The translations under genes and the position numbers were made by a program. Below are positions 26,847 through 35,231 of a stretch of 64,000 nt of DNA, piece after piece. Under the pieces are notes generated by a model that searched no databases, was not told the DNA's origin, and worked only from the letters and a program-made list of their open reading frames with translations. The stretch is taken from NCBI RefSeq assembly GCF_000305775.1, contig NC_018866.1, forward strand, positions 1,488,001-1,552,000. Direction: 5' to 3'. Origin of the DNA: Dehalobacter sp. DCA. Its GTDB lineage: Bacteria; Bacillota; Desulfitobacteriia; Desulfitobacteriales; Syntrophobotulaceae. Every line of letters begins with the position of its first letter. Position 1 is the stretch's first letter.

Positions 26847-28792
26847 CGCGTACTACCGTCCCATCTTAGCTTTCCAACCTGAAGGTTCCCTTTGTCCCTG
26901 AAAATATCAACTTTTTGAGCCGGTTCATCAATCTTGATCAGCTCTTTGCCAATGAAAATTTTAATATTGGCGTGGCAGAACTCGATATTGATATGGCTGT
27001 TTTTGGATGCCTTGATTGTCGTGGCACTGATATTCGAGCCGCCAAGTTCCCAAATGTAAAGATCACCTGAGCAACTGATTTCGCCACCACGGCAGACACC
27101 ATGGATTTTAATTCCGCCTTCAATTTTCAAAATGGAATTATACACGCCTTTGTGGCAGAAGAAATCGCCCGCGCAGCTGATTTCAGAATTTTGGACATAA
27201 CTAACATCGCAGAGAACACTTACTAAGGCGGCCAGTCCTTTGGTGGCCATGAATAAGCCTACAATCTTCAGGGCATTTTTAAGGTAAAGCGTGTCTTTGA
27301 GCTGAAGCGGTCCTAATCCGATCATAAAGTGCTTCATCGAACGTATCGCCAGATCAAGTTCCTGGGATACAAACCCGGTTTCCTGGCTGTTAAGCAGTCT
27401 CTCCAGCTCTTCAACTTTTTTGGGCAACTGCTGGAAATTCTTCTCGAGGATGACCTTGAAAAGCTGGCCAACACTCGTATTAGTGGATGCTCCCTGCAGC
27501 TGCTCAATCTGATGAACACAGAGCGTGAGCTCTTCACTGACTTCATGTATGGTTTTGATAAACTCGGATCTAGAGACATGTTTCTCTCCAACAAGTATTT
27601 TACTGGCTATAATATTATTTCTTACTGCCAGTCCCGTTTCTGCTTTAATATCAGCGCCTGAGATAGAACCCTGTACTTTGACTGTGCCGGAGGAATGAAT
27701 ATACAGTCCGTCCGCAACATTGCCCCCGATAAACACATCGCCTGGAAAGTCGATGCTTCCGGTACTCAGATCAACATCTTTGTTTTGAATAAACGCGTTT
27801 TCAACCAAGTATGTATTTTTATTGACCCTTACTGGTGTACCGGAACAGGAGGCTTTAACTTCCATATTCCCAGTCAGATAGACATTCTTCTTCATTGTAA
27901 TAATGAAGTCTTTGATTTTATCAACCTGAGTGGCTTTTCCGAAAATGTTCGTACCGGGGACCCCTTCTTTACCCGGGATCTTCCTGGCCAGAATATCATC
28001 CTTCTGGCAAAGGACAATCTTACAGGCGAAATAATCAATTTTTTCTTCATTGCTTTCTTCATTCTGAAATACGGGTTCACCAACATAGTCGATTAACTGG
28101 GGCTGAACAGTTGGAATCGGCAGGTTTGCTTCAGCGATGACAATTTCGCTTTCACCATCGACTACCATAAAATCCGCCCAAAGATTGCTTTTTATTCCAT
28201 AAACAATTCCTTTGTCATTGATTTCTTTCAGTAGGTTTGCTTCCGTTGGCAGCTCATCAGGTTCAGGAGAAGCATCCCAGGAAACATGTTGTTCCAGTAC
28301 AAGCTGCGAATAATTTGGGAGAGAATTGGCCAGGACAAATTTACCCGCACGGGCATGTCTGACTCTCGCGACAGCTTTGCTGCCATCCGGCTCAACTGAG
28401 ATTTTCCACGATAGTTCACCCTGCTGGACCAAAGGATAGAATTCAAAGGTATCGCCTTTATTAACAGGCATTTCATATCCAATCTCGTTGCCCAGCATAA
28501 ATAATTTTCCGGCATGCGGATAAGGAACGATGCTTTGAACCCGCGATCCGGGATAAATCGTATATTTGACTTGATCCCAGAGGACCCGGGTATCTTCCTC
28601 CTGGGTATCTTCCTGTGGAAAATTTTGTTTGTCCGGATTCGACAAAATTACGTTTACCTTATAGAGCCTGCTGAAGACTCCCGGTTTCTCTATGGTTTCT
28701 ATCTGCAGCTCTTCAGGATCACAGCCCCATTCCCGAGACCATTTCTCTCTGATTTCTTCCAACGTTTTACCTGTTGCAATCATTTCTTTCAT
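26843..28792 (-). CDS. fapA: FapA (DUF342) family protein
   Basis: A 649-residue protein with an N-terminal Jag-N-like segment (MIATGKTLEEIREKWSREWG), then the DUF342/FapA beta-helical domain of repeated short strands (GSIDFPGDVFIGGNVADG, SSGTVKVQGSISG). A helical insertion (about 420-500) and a further helical-repeat end (CRGGEISCSGDLYIWELGG) follow. FapA proteins are linked to flagellar assembly or polarity, or to membrane-associated signalling. The molecular role is not settled. I start it at ATG 28792, with AGGAG 10 bases upstream. It is convergent with the cotransporter gene and about 6 kb from the flagellar cluster. Confidence 0.82.
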   Translation of the reverse strand: MKEMIATGKTLEEIREKWSREWGCDPEELQIETIEKPGVFSRLYKVNVILSNPDKQNFPQEDTQEEDTRVLWDQVKYTIYPGSRVQSIVPYPHAGKLFMLGNEIGYEMPVNKGDTFEFYPLVQQGELSWKISVEPDGSKAVARVRHARAGKFVLANSLPNYSQLVLEQHVSWDASPEPDELPTEANLLKEINDKGIVYGIKSNLWADFMVVDGESEIVIAEANLPIPTVQPQLIDYVGEPVFQNEESNEEKIDYFACKIVLCQKDDILARKIPGKEGVPGTNIFGKATQVDKIKDFIITMKKNVYLTGNMEVKASCSGTPVRVNKNTYLVENAFIQNKDVDLSTGSIDFPGDVFIGGNVADGLYIHSSGTVKVQGSISGADIKAETGLAVRNNIIASKILVGEKHVSRSEFIKTIHEVSEELTLCVHQIEQLQGASTNTSVGQLFKVILEKNFQQLPKKVEELERLLNSQETGFVSQELDLAIRSMKHFMIGLGPLQLKDTLYLKNALKIVGLFMATKGLAALVSVLCDVSYVQNSEISCAGDFFCHKGVYNSILKIEGGIKIHGVCRGGEISCSGDLYIWELGGSNISATTIKASKNSHINIEFCHANIKIFIGKELIKIDEPAQKVDIFRDKGNLQVGKLRWDGSTR

Positions 28793-28850
28793 GGCCCGCA
28801 CTCTCCTTAAACAACCTGGAAAAATAGTCTGATTTCAAAAACAAAGCACA

Positions 28851-28866
28851 TAGGACTTTAGTCCTA
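28851..28866. promoter_or_regulatory. palindrome in the fapA leader
   Basis: TAGGACT-TT-AGTCCTA, a perfect 7-bp inverted repeat about 60 bp upstream of the fapA start. It could be an operator or a small RNA hairpin. No regulator can be named. Confidence 0.35.
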
Positions 28867-28947
28867 AAAATCGTATATATTAAATAAATGTATTAGATTA
28901 TTAACTAAAATAAGCCAAAGAATCATCTGTTAAACTACAATTTTTTT

Positions 28948-28982
28948 AAAAAAAGAATACTGTAATAGCATGATTACAGTAT
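28948..28982 (-). terminator. intrinsic terminator after the LCP gene
   Basis: A perfect 10-bp stem ATACTGTAAT/ATTACAGTAT followed on the minus strand by CTTTTTTT. It lies about 55 bp beyond the LCP stop and ends the selA-selD-LCP unit. Confidence 0.8.
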
Positions 28983-29038
28983 TTTATGATCATTCTCTCT
29001 CATTTTACTGACTATTTCGATATTTGTCTACAAGAGAA

Positions 29039-30283
29039 TTATTCAGGAATGATTAATAGCTTTATTTCCTTTGTCTTTTTATCTGAAGCATTGCCATTGT
29101 TCAAATTACTTTCATCCTGGCCCAGGCTGTTGCCCTGGTCCGGACTACCCGCACCCTGTCCAATGTCCGTACCGGTTCCGTCGCTTGTTCCCGTACTTCC
29201 GTCATTCAGCTCTGCTCCGGATGGATCTTCACTGTTCCCGCTCGCACTGCCCGAGTCATCGTGACCTGGAGATGCGGTTCCGTTTGGATCTGAAGAGCTT
29301 CCGGGTACCGTGATATGGGACTGCAGTTCCGGGCTCAGCAGGTCGAGGACTGTCCCGTCGATGGTTATATCGGTGGTAATCCCGAGCAGAAGATTCTTAG
29401 CCACTTGTTTGGCATGATCGGGATTGACTTCCCAGTAACTGATATTGTCAAGATAAAGTCCATAGCCAGGCAGTGTTTGATTCACCATGTTTGAACTGTC
29501 GAAAGCCGCGGCTGCCTTGGATAGTCTTAGAATATCCGCGAGTTTCAGATCGGTTTCAACAACTTCATTGATTTGAGGAATAAGTTTTGGTAGTTTAATA
29601 ATGGTTGAGGGCTGCAGGACTGCTTTGGCCACCGCTTTCAAAACCTTCTGCTGCCGTGCAGTTCTGCCGATGTCCGCGGTGCTGTCTCCCCGGAATCTGG
29701 CATACTGGAGCGCCTGAGTCCCGTTCAGATGCTGCTCTCCGGCTTTCAGGTCAATCACGCCGTCAACTTCGTCTCCGGTCTCTTTGTACATATCCATTTC
29801 AACATCGAGTTCAATTCCATCCACTGTGTCGATAATACTTTTAAAACCGTCAAAATTGGTTACGACATAGCCGTCAAGCAGTATACCCGTCAGTTCAGTA
29901 ACCTCATCCATCAGCTCAGGAATTCCTCGGTACATCACGACCGAATTGATTTTGACGTAAGAATTTGATCCGGGAAGGCTGACCCTGGTATCCCTGGGAA
30001 TGGACAAGAGAGAAATTAATTTCGTATCGGGATCCACACTCGCAACAATGATAGTATCCGTATTATAGGAAGTTTGTCCGGGCCTTTTGTCTGCACCGAT
30101 TAACAGGAAGCTTATCCGTTTGTTAAGAGAGTCCGTACTTGAGTTTTCTGTGCTGCCTCCCGCGCCTGTACTTCCTTGATTTAAGAAAAAGTAGCCAAAG
30201 GCAGCCGAACCGGCAATAATCCCTGCGAGCAAAACTGCAATGATCGTAAAAGCTTTCCTTTTTGTATTTTTTTTCTTCCTCAA
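29039..30283 (-). CDS. LytR-CpsA-Psr (LCP) family cell-wall polymer ligase
   Basis: A 414-residue protein with a basic N-terminus and signal-anchor helix (about 10-33). An extracellular LCP domain follows, with LLIGADKRPG, TDTIIVASVDP, SIPRDTRV and YARFRGDSTADIGRTARQQ. LCP enzymes attach teichoic acids or other glycopolymers to peptidoglycan. The last roughly 100 residues are low-complexity Ser/Gly/Asp/Asn, ending in the basic KKTKEIKLLIIPE. Its TTG start overlaps the selD stop (TTGA), with GGAGTGGG as ribosome site inside selD. This unusual partner for selD is probably translationally coupled to it. Confidence 0.9.
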   Translation of the reverse strand: MRKKKNTKRKAFTIIAVLLAGIIAGSAAFGYFFLNQGSTGAGGSTENSSTDSLNKRISFLLIGADKRPGQTSYNTDTIIVASVDPDTKLISLLSIPRDTRVSLPGSNSYVKINSVVMYRGIPELMDEVTELTGILLDGYVVTNFDGFKSIIDTVDGIELDVEMDMYKETGDEVDGVIDLKAGEQHLNGTQALQYARFRGDSTADIGRTARQQKVLKAVAKAVLQPSTIIKLPKLIPQINEVVETDLKLADILRLSKAAAAFDSSNMVNQTLPGYGLYLDNISYWEVNPDHAKQVAKNLLLGITTDITIDGTVLDLLSPELQSHITVPGSSSDPNGTASPGHDDSGSASGNSEDPSGAELNDGSTGTSDGTGTDIGQGAGSPDQGNSLGQDESNLNNGNASDKKTKEIKLLIIPE

Positions 30284-31374
30284 GTCTGTCCCACTCCATT
30301 TATCGTAGTCTTGCCAAAGGCATGGGTTCCCCCACGAATTAATACTTTTCCGGGTTCTCCCTTCGATACTCTGCCAATGATCTCGACAGGATGCACATCC
30401 CTGTTATGACATTCCGTGATTAGCATTTCAATTTTTTCTTCAGGCACTGCCAGAAGCAACCCCCCTGAAGTCTGAGCATCACCGAGGATCAATTTCCAGT
30501 CCAAACTGCACGCTGCTTCCAGATAATCCTCGAGATAAATCAGGTTGGACAACGTTCCTCCGGGGATTGTTCCTTTCTCTAGGCAGTCCCAGGCACAGTC
30601 CAAAACCGGAACATTCCCTGCAAAGATCTCAGCCTGCATACCACTGGCTTTCATCATTTCGTGAAGATGCCCCAACAGACCAAAGCCGGTAATATCCGTA
30701 CAGGCATTTACCCCGGTCAAGACTGCAATCTCCGACGCTTCCTTATTCAACCGTGCCATGACCTCAATGGCGGCTTTCTCATCCGTTGCTGGGACAATCC
30801 CGTTTTTTATCCCAGTCGTGATAATCCCAAGTCCTAATGGTTTTGTCAGAACGAGCAAATCGTTTTCCCTGGCGCTGGAATTCGTCAGCACCCGATCAGG
30901 ATGAACAATGCCTGTTACGGACAGACCATACTTCGGTTCAGGATCATCGATCGAATGCCCGCCGATGATTAATGCTCCGGCTTCTTCAACTTTGTCTTTT
31001 CCCCCTCTTAGTATCTCCATTAATATGCTTTTATCAAGCTTATCAATCGGAAAAGAAACAAGATTCAGCGCAGTCAGCGGACGCGCACCCATGGCATAGA
31101 TATCACTGAGGGCGTTGGCTGCGGCAATTTGCCCGAAAGAATATGGATCATCAACGATCGGAGTAAAAAAGTCAACGGTCTGGACGATCGCCTGATTGTC
31201 ATTAAGACGGTAGACACTCGCATCATCTGACGTATCAAAGCCGACCAGAAGATCCGGGTTGGACGTTTGCTTTGGAAAGTGACACAAAACTTGTGCCAGG
31301 TCACCAGGACCAATCTTGCACCCTCAGCCAGATTTGCTCGAGTACTGCGTCAGTCTTATTTTGTCTCCGGACAT
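30280..31374 (-). CDS. selD: selenide, water dikinase SelD, a selenocysteine-containing form
   Basis: Makes selenophosphate from selenide and ATP for Sec-tRNA synthesis. The full gene starts at ATG 31374 (MSGDKIRLTQYSSKSG), with AGGAGG upstream. An in-frame TGA at 31324-31326 encodes residue 17 in the active-site motif SGUGCK, where other SelD proteins have Sec or Cys. Reading continues (GCKIGPGDLAQVL) through FDTSDDASVY and the GGHSIDDPEPKYG block to 364 residues. Without recoding, an ORF caller would begin near 31287 and lose the catalytic residue. It lies 153 bp downstream of selA. Confidence 0.95.
31293..31326 (-). promoter_or_regulatory. selD UGA codon with candidate bacterial SECIS hairpin
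   Basis: Immediately 3' of the TGA on the minus strand, GTGC...GCAC (starting five bases after the T) encloses the hairpin GGTC-CTGGT-GACC. The apical loop begins about 19 bases after the T of TGA and contains GGU, the placement expected for SelB recognition. Pairing was checked by eye only. Confidence 0.65.
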
Positions 31375-31527
31375 TGCTTTCCCTCCTTTCGTTTTCTCCT
31401 TTTTGTTGCTCACTTGCTTTTTTCAAAAGCAATTATAACATAACATGACCTGCAGACCTAATATAAAATAAAAAAGGATAAATCAACAGTTTAGTAAGTA
31501 ATTTTAGAATGCTGTACGAGTATTTTG

Positions 31528-32973
31528 TCACGGACCCCATTTCCGTAAACGGTCTGCAATCACCTGATAATCCTCCGGGAGTAGCGTCCGAGGGTCAAAA
31601 ATAACTGCATCTTTCACAATGCGGGCAAGAATAGGTACGTCTCCCTGTCTTAAAAAACTTTCAAGATCAACTACGGAATTCTGCTTTGGCTTTACCGCAC
31701 ATACGCAAGTGGGAAGCACCGCCGTCGGGAAAGCCCCGCCTCCGACGCAGGATTCAGCGTCCATAACCTCTATTTCCAAACCGGGCAGGCCGGCAAGCAT
31801 TTCACTAAGCTTCAGCGCGTCTTTCCAAAGATCATCTTTTGTATGGGAAAGCATATTCCAGACAGGTATTTTACCAGTTTCCCCTCTCTGATAGAAACGG
31901 AGCGTCCCGATCAAGGCAGCCAGAACCAGCTTATCAACTCTCAAAGCCCGAGTAAGCTGATTTTTTTTCAAGCGGTCAATCAGTTCCTTTTTGCCGATAA
32001 TAATTCCGGCCTGAGGGCCTCCCAAAAGTTTATCCCCACTGAAAGAAACCAGTGAAGCCCCGCTTTTCAGCGTATCCTGCACCGTCGGTTCCTGCGGAAG
32101 ACCATATTCCGATCCATCCAGGAAACTGCCGCTGCCAAGATCCACGACAACTGGGATCCCCGACTCTTTACCGAGCACCACAAGCTCATCAACCGGAACT
32201 TCATGCTGGAATCCCTGAATCCGATAATTACTGGTATGTACTTTCAACAGCATCGCCGTCTCCGGGCCAATCGCCTCCTGGTAATCCTTTGGCCAGGTCT
32301 TATTCGTTGCTCCGACTTCCACCAGTTTTGCCCCTCCTGCTTTGAGCACTTCAGGAATACGGAAAGATCCGCCGACTTCCACCAGTTCTCCGCGGGAAAC
32401 AATGACTTCTTTATGGACGGCAAAAGTATTCATGATTAAAAGTACCGCTGCTGCATTGTTATTCACAACAAGGGATGCTTCGGCCCCGGTCAGCTCTGCC
32501 AAAATCTCTTCGATATGGCTATACCTCGAACCACGATTCCCGGTTTCAAGGTTAAGCTCAAGATTGCTGTAAACAACAGCCTGTTCCGCGACATAGGCGG
32601 CGGCTTCCGGAGCAAGCAGTGCGCGTCCGCAATTCGTATGCAGAATTACACCTGTAGCATTGATGACTCTCTTCATACTTCCATAACCTCTCAATTGTGC
32701 TTGGATCTCCTTATACAACCACGCTCGAAAGACCGGTACAAATTCCTCAGGCTGACAGTACAAAAAATTGTGAAGTTTTTTAGTTTTTCCACTATTCAAT
32801 TCTTCACCATCTTGATTCAGATCATCCAAAAGAATCTTTCTGGCTTTTTCCAAAGCCTTCCTTACAGCCCAGGTAATTGCCGAAAGTTCATAACCGTTAC
32901 AGTCATCGTTTTTTGCTAATTCGGCAATGACCTCGTTTACCGGAGGAAGAAGACGCAGTTTGCTGTTTCTCAA
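31528..32973 (-). CDS. selA: L-seryl-tRNA(Sec) selenium transferase SelA
   Basis: PLP enzyme that converts Ser-tRNA(Sec) to Sec-tRNA(Sec) using selenophosphate from SelD. The 481-residue protein has an N-terminal tRNA-binding region, VINATGVILHTNCGRALL, NNNAAAVLL and the PLP lysine motif SFSGDKLLGGPQAG (about residue 305). It starts at a TTG after a GGGGTG site. With selD downstream it forms a selenocysteine synthesis unit; selB and the Sec tRNA gene are not in this window. Confidence 0.96.
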   Translation of the reverse strand: MRNSKLRLLPPVNEVIAELAKNDDCNGYELSAITWAVRKALEKARKILLDDLNQDGEELNSGKTKKLHNFLYCQPEEFVPVFRAWLYKEIQAQLRGYGSMKRVINATGVILHTNCGRALLAPEAAAYVAEQAVVYSNLELNLETGNRGSRYSHIEEILAELTGAEASLVVNNNAAAVLLIMNTFAVHKEVIVSRGELVEVGGSFRIPEVLKAGGAKLVEVGATNKTWPKDYQEAIGPETAMLLKVHTSNYRIQGFQHEVPVDELVVLGKESGIPVVVDLGSGSFLDGSEYGLPQEPTVQDTLKSGASLVSFSGDKLLGGPQAGIIIGKKELIDRLKKNQLTRALRVDKLVLAALIGTLRFYQRGETGKIPVWNMLSHTKDDLWKDALKLSEMLAGLPGLEIEVMDAESCVGGGAFPTAVLPTCVCAVKPKQNSVVDLESFLRQGDVPILARIVKDAVIFDPRTLLPEDYQVIADRLRKWGP

Positions 32974-33116
32974 AAAAACACCCCGAATTCTGCAATCTAA
33001 GACAAAATGTTCATTCTTACCCGCTTGGTTTTTTTTAGGATTTCGACAAGCCGGATCGTTTAATATGATTATAATAACATTTCAGCCCACTAAAATAAAT
33101 CCAAGGGGGAAAGGTA

Positions 33117-33299
33117 ATGGAGCCTTCCGGAACAAAGATATACGACTTCCGCATGTTTCATGCTAAAAAAAGATCCAAATGCATTTTCTGCAATGGCACG
33201 GATCAGCTTCTGTTGTTCAAAAGACAAACCGTTTGTCCAGATTGCCTGAACAGTATCCGCAAACTCTACGAGACAGGCCATTTCAATCCTGCCGGATAG
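33117..33299 (+). CDS. small four-cysteine protein, unknown
   Basis: A 60-residue protein with one zinc-finger-like pattern: KCIFCNGTDQLLL then TVCPDCLNSIRK (two CxxC pairs about 17 residues apart). A GGGGGAAAGG site lies just before the ATG, and a terminator follows the stop codon, so it looks like a real single-gene unit. It is divergent from selA. The cysteine spacing recalls the small sporulation regulator Gin (CsfB), but similarity elsewhere is too weak to name it. Confidence 0.7.
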   Translation: MEPSGTKIYDFRMFHAKKRSKCIFCNGTDQLLLFKRQTVCPDCLNSIRKLYETGHFNPAG

Positions 33300-33313
33300 T
33301 ACTTATATATAGC

Positions 33314-33341
33314 AAAAGGAGCTTTTAGCTCCTTTTCTTTT
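33314..33341. terminator. bidirectional terminator between small Cys4 gene and mecA-like gene
   Basis: A perfect 9-bp stem AAAAGGAGC/GCTCCTTTT with U-rich flanks on both strands. It lies just after the plus-strand gene, and the stop codon of the minus-strand mecA-like gene is inside the stem. Confidence 0.8.
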
Positions 33342-33948
33342 TCTCGAGGCGTTTTAAGATTTTTACGGCATCTTCCTCGATAATCGTTTCACCGTGCTCT
33401 TTGAGGAAAGTATCCGTAGTCATTACAGATTCCCCAAATTCGTCCAGTATCGCTTCAGCCAGTTTCTTTTTACGCGGGTTTCCAATGTTGCTGATTGTCA
33501 GGTAATATTCATCCTCGTATTGGAACAACGCGGATTGAAGCTGGAGAATCCCCGGTAAAAGACGGACTGCGGAAACCACATCTTCAAATTCTTCAAATAA
33601 ATATACCCATTGCTCTTCAGACGCAAACTTCGGAGAAGGGCGCGGATTCTTTTTCTTTTCTCCAAAAGCGGTTTGAATAATATGGTTAATCTCCGCATCA
33701 ATTTGTTCTTCCTGCTTAATTACCGTTATGACAAATTCATCTTCTGAAGCAACAGTAGCCTGGATCCAGAAAGGCTGATCTAAACTAAAGTCTACCTCAT
33801 CTCTGGCTTTTGAAATCAATTCCCAAAAAAACTGTTCAGTTCTCGCGGAACGTTGAAACAAGTCAGCAAGAGATATATTGCGATCTGCGAGCTCGGTAAA
33901 GGAGATAAAGATGCGAACCGTATTGTCATTTACCTTAAGAATACGCAT
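33325..33948 (-). CDS. MecA-like adaptor protein
   Basis: A 207-residue acidic protein resembling MecA/YpbH. The N-terminal domain starts MRILKVNDNTVRIFISFTEL and contains RTEQFFWELI, as in MecA. A charged linker (about 95-110) precedes the C-terminal ClpC-binding type domain (LFEEFEDVVSAVRLL). MecA proteins deliver substrates to ClpCP and affect competence, sporulation and motility. I start it at ATG 33948 with AGGAGAGG upstream. The in-frame 14-residue extension covers that site and was rejected. Confidence 0.85.
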   Translation of the reverse strand: MRILKVNDNTVRIFISFTELADRNISLADLFQRSARTEQFFWELISKARDEVDFSLDQPFWIQATVASEDEFVITVIKQEEQIDAEINHIIQTAFGEKKKNPRPSPKFASEEQWVYLFEEFEDVVSAVRLLPGILQLQSALFQYEDEYYLTISNIGNPRKKKLAEAILDEFGESVMTTDTFLKEHGETIIEEDAVKILKRLEKKKRS

Positions 33949-34063
33949 AAATTCCACCTCTCCTTTCCATGGACGTATTGATAAAAACACTATTGCTTAA
34001 TTATATTATATCATGAGACGTCAATAATCAATTCCATTAAATGTCAAACATAGAGCTATGCTA

Positions 34064-34516
34064 TTATATGAAACTGTCAGCTTGTCGGGTTAATACGCTG
34101 CATTGAACTACCTGTTGTTTCTGGTGAAGATAAGTGACTTCCACTAAATCGTTCTTATGAAGCTTATGAAAAGCAGCTGCATCAATACTTAACGTGAGTA
34201 TCTCTTCTCCGCTGCGTAAAATGAGCGTATACTGCTCAGCTTCCGCCGCGAGGCTTTCGATGACTCCTTTCGATACTACCGGATCGTTCAACCAATCCTG
34301 ATTGTAATCCATAAACATCAGGACGTAAATAAAAACGGTCGAGACCAGGAAAAGCGATTTGGCTGCAGCAACAAATTTGCTGAAATAATTCTTTTCGGCC
34401 AACGCCTTTCTGAGTATAGAAAGACATTTTGTCCCTATAAAAATGCAGACAAGAAAAAGACCGCTCAAAGCCGGCCAACTAATTTTAAAAAGATATAAAT
34501 AATAGTCGATATGCAC
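34064..34516 (-). CDS. hypothetical membrane protein
   Basis: A 150-residue protein with two transmembrane helices (about 10-30 and 48-68) followed by a small soluble domain rich in beta strands (about 80-145; GVIESLAAEAEQYTLILRSG). I do not recognise the family. It begins two bases after the stop of the 36-residue rubredoxin-like gene, so the two are probably expressed together. Confidence 0.65.
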   Translation of the reverse strand: MHIDYYLYLFKISWPALSGLFLVCIFIGTKCLSILRKALAEKNYFSKFVAAAKSLFLVSTVFIYVLMFMDYNQDWLNDPVVSKGVIESLAAEAEQYTLILRSGEEILTLSIDAAAFHKLHKNDLVEVTYLHQKQQVVQCSVLTRQADSFI

Positions 34517-34518
34517 TG

Positions 34519-34629
34519 CTAATCCTTTTTCACTATCTTTTCTTTATCAGCGCCGCATTCGGGACATTGTTTTGGACGACATCTTCCTTCAGAGACCTTT
34601 TTGCATACACTACATTCCCACAAAGCCAT
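34519..34629 (-). CDS. 36-residue rubredoxin-like zinc/iron ribbon protein
   Basis: MALWECSVCKKVSEGRCRP followed by KQCPECGADKEKI: two CxxC pairs with the short spacing of rubredoxin-like RCKP proteins. It should bind one Fe or Zn. The ATG at 34629 has a GGAGGG site about nine bases upstream. It is only 36 residues, so most gene callers would miss it. It stops two bases before the hypothetical membrane protein. Confidence 0.8.
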   Translation of the reverse strand: MALWECSVCKKVSEGRCRPKQCPECGADKEKIVKKD

Positions 34630-34760
34630 ACTCAGATGCCCTCCTTTTCTAATTTAATTTAAAATGAATTCAATTTTAAATTAATATAAATCAATATCTG
34701 AAAAAAGTCAAGTTAGCCTACCAAACCTCCAGCCACCAGTAAACAGGCAGGCGGAGCCAA

Positions 34761-35189
34761 TCAGGCCAAAGCCTTTAAACCTTCCAGCTCATCGGTTCTA
34801 AAAATAAATGCCGGATCAAGCTGAACGATCAGTCTGTCCGGGAGATTGACAATTCCTCCGATAAATGAGGCAGCAACCAAAGGAGGAGCCTGGACAACAT
34901 TCTCGAGTGTCCTTACCTCAATGATCTCATCAACGGCAATGCCGACAACATTATCATTAATTTTCATAATGATTGCAAAACCAGCCTCATTCCGGGACGG
35001 AATCTCAAATTTGGCATGCAGATCAATCAGCGGAATTGCCTGACCTCTGATAATAATAAGGCCCTTGACATATTTCGTGGACTGGGGTACAGGATGAACT
35101 TCTGTCAGCTGTGTTATTTCCTGCACGACCTCAATCGGGAGGCCATATTCTTCGCCACCCAGCAAAAAAATAACGGATTGGAAGCCCAT
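34761..35189 (-). CDS. cheW: chemotaxis coupling protein CheW
   Basis: A 142-residue CheW-domain protein: SVIFLLGGEEYGLPIEVVQEI, the GLIIIRGQAIPLIDL core and GIVNLPDRLIVQLDPAFIF. CheW couples receptors to the kinase CheA at the membrane. The ATG at 35189 is preceded by AGAGGTGAT. It is the last gene of the late flagellar unit, after flgF/G. A second cheW-like gene sits at the other end of the cluster (63577-64000). Confidence 0.92.
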   Translation of the reverse strand: MGFQSVIFLLGGEEYGLPIEVVQEITQLTEVHPVPQSTKYVKGLIIIRGQAIPLIDLHAKFEIPSRNEAGFAIIMKINDNVVGIAVDEIIEVRTLENVVQAPPLVAASFIGGIVNLPDRLIVQLDPAFIFRTDELEGLKALA

Positions 35190-35231
35190 AGTTATCACCT
35201 CTTACGCATGTTCTGCTTTTTCAGAAGCCGG

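Noticed and set aside
30280-31287. SelD as a 335-residue protein starting near 31287
   Set aside because: It would lack the catalytic SGUGCK motif; the upstream sequence is in frame apart from the TGA and has a good start.
32974-33116. Strong sigma-A promoter in the selA/Cys4 divergent region
   Set aside because: A TATAAT lies near 33071 but I find no -35 element at the right spacing, so I did not list it.
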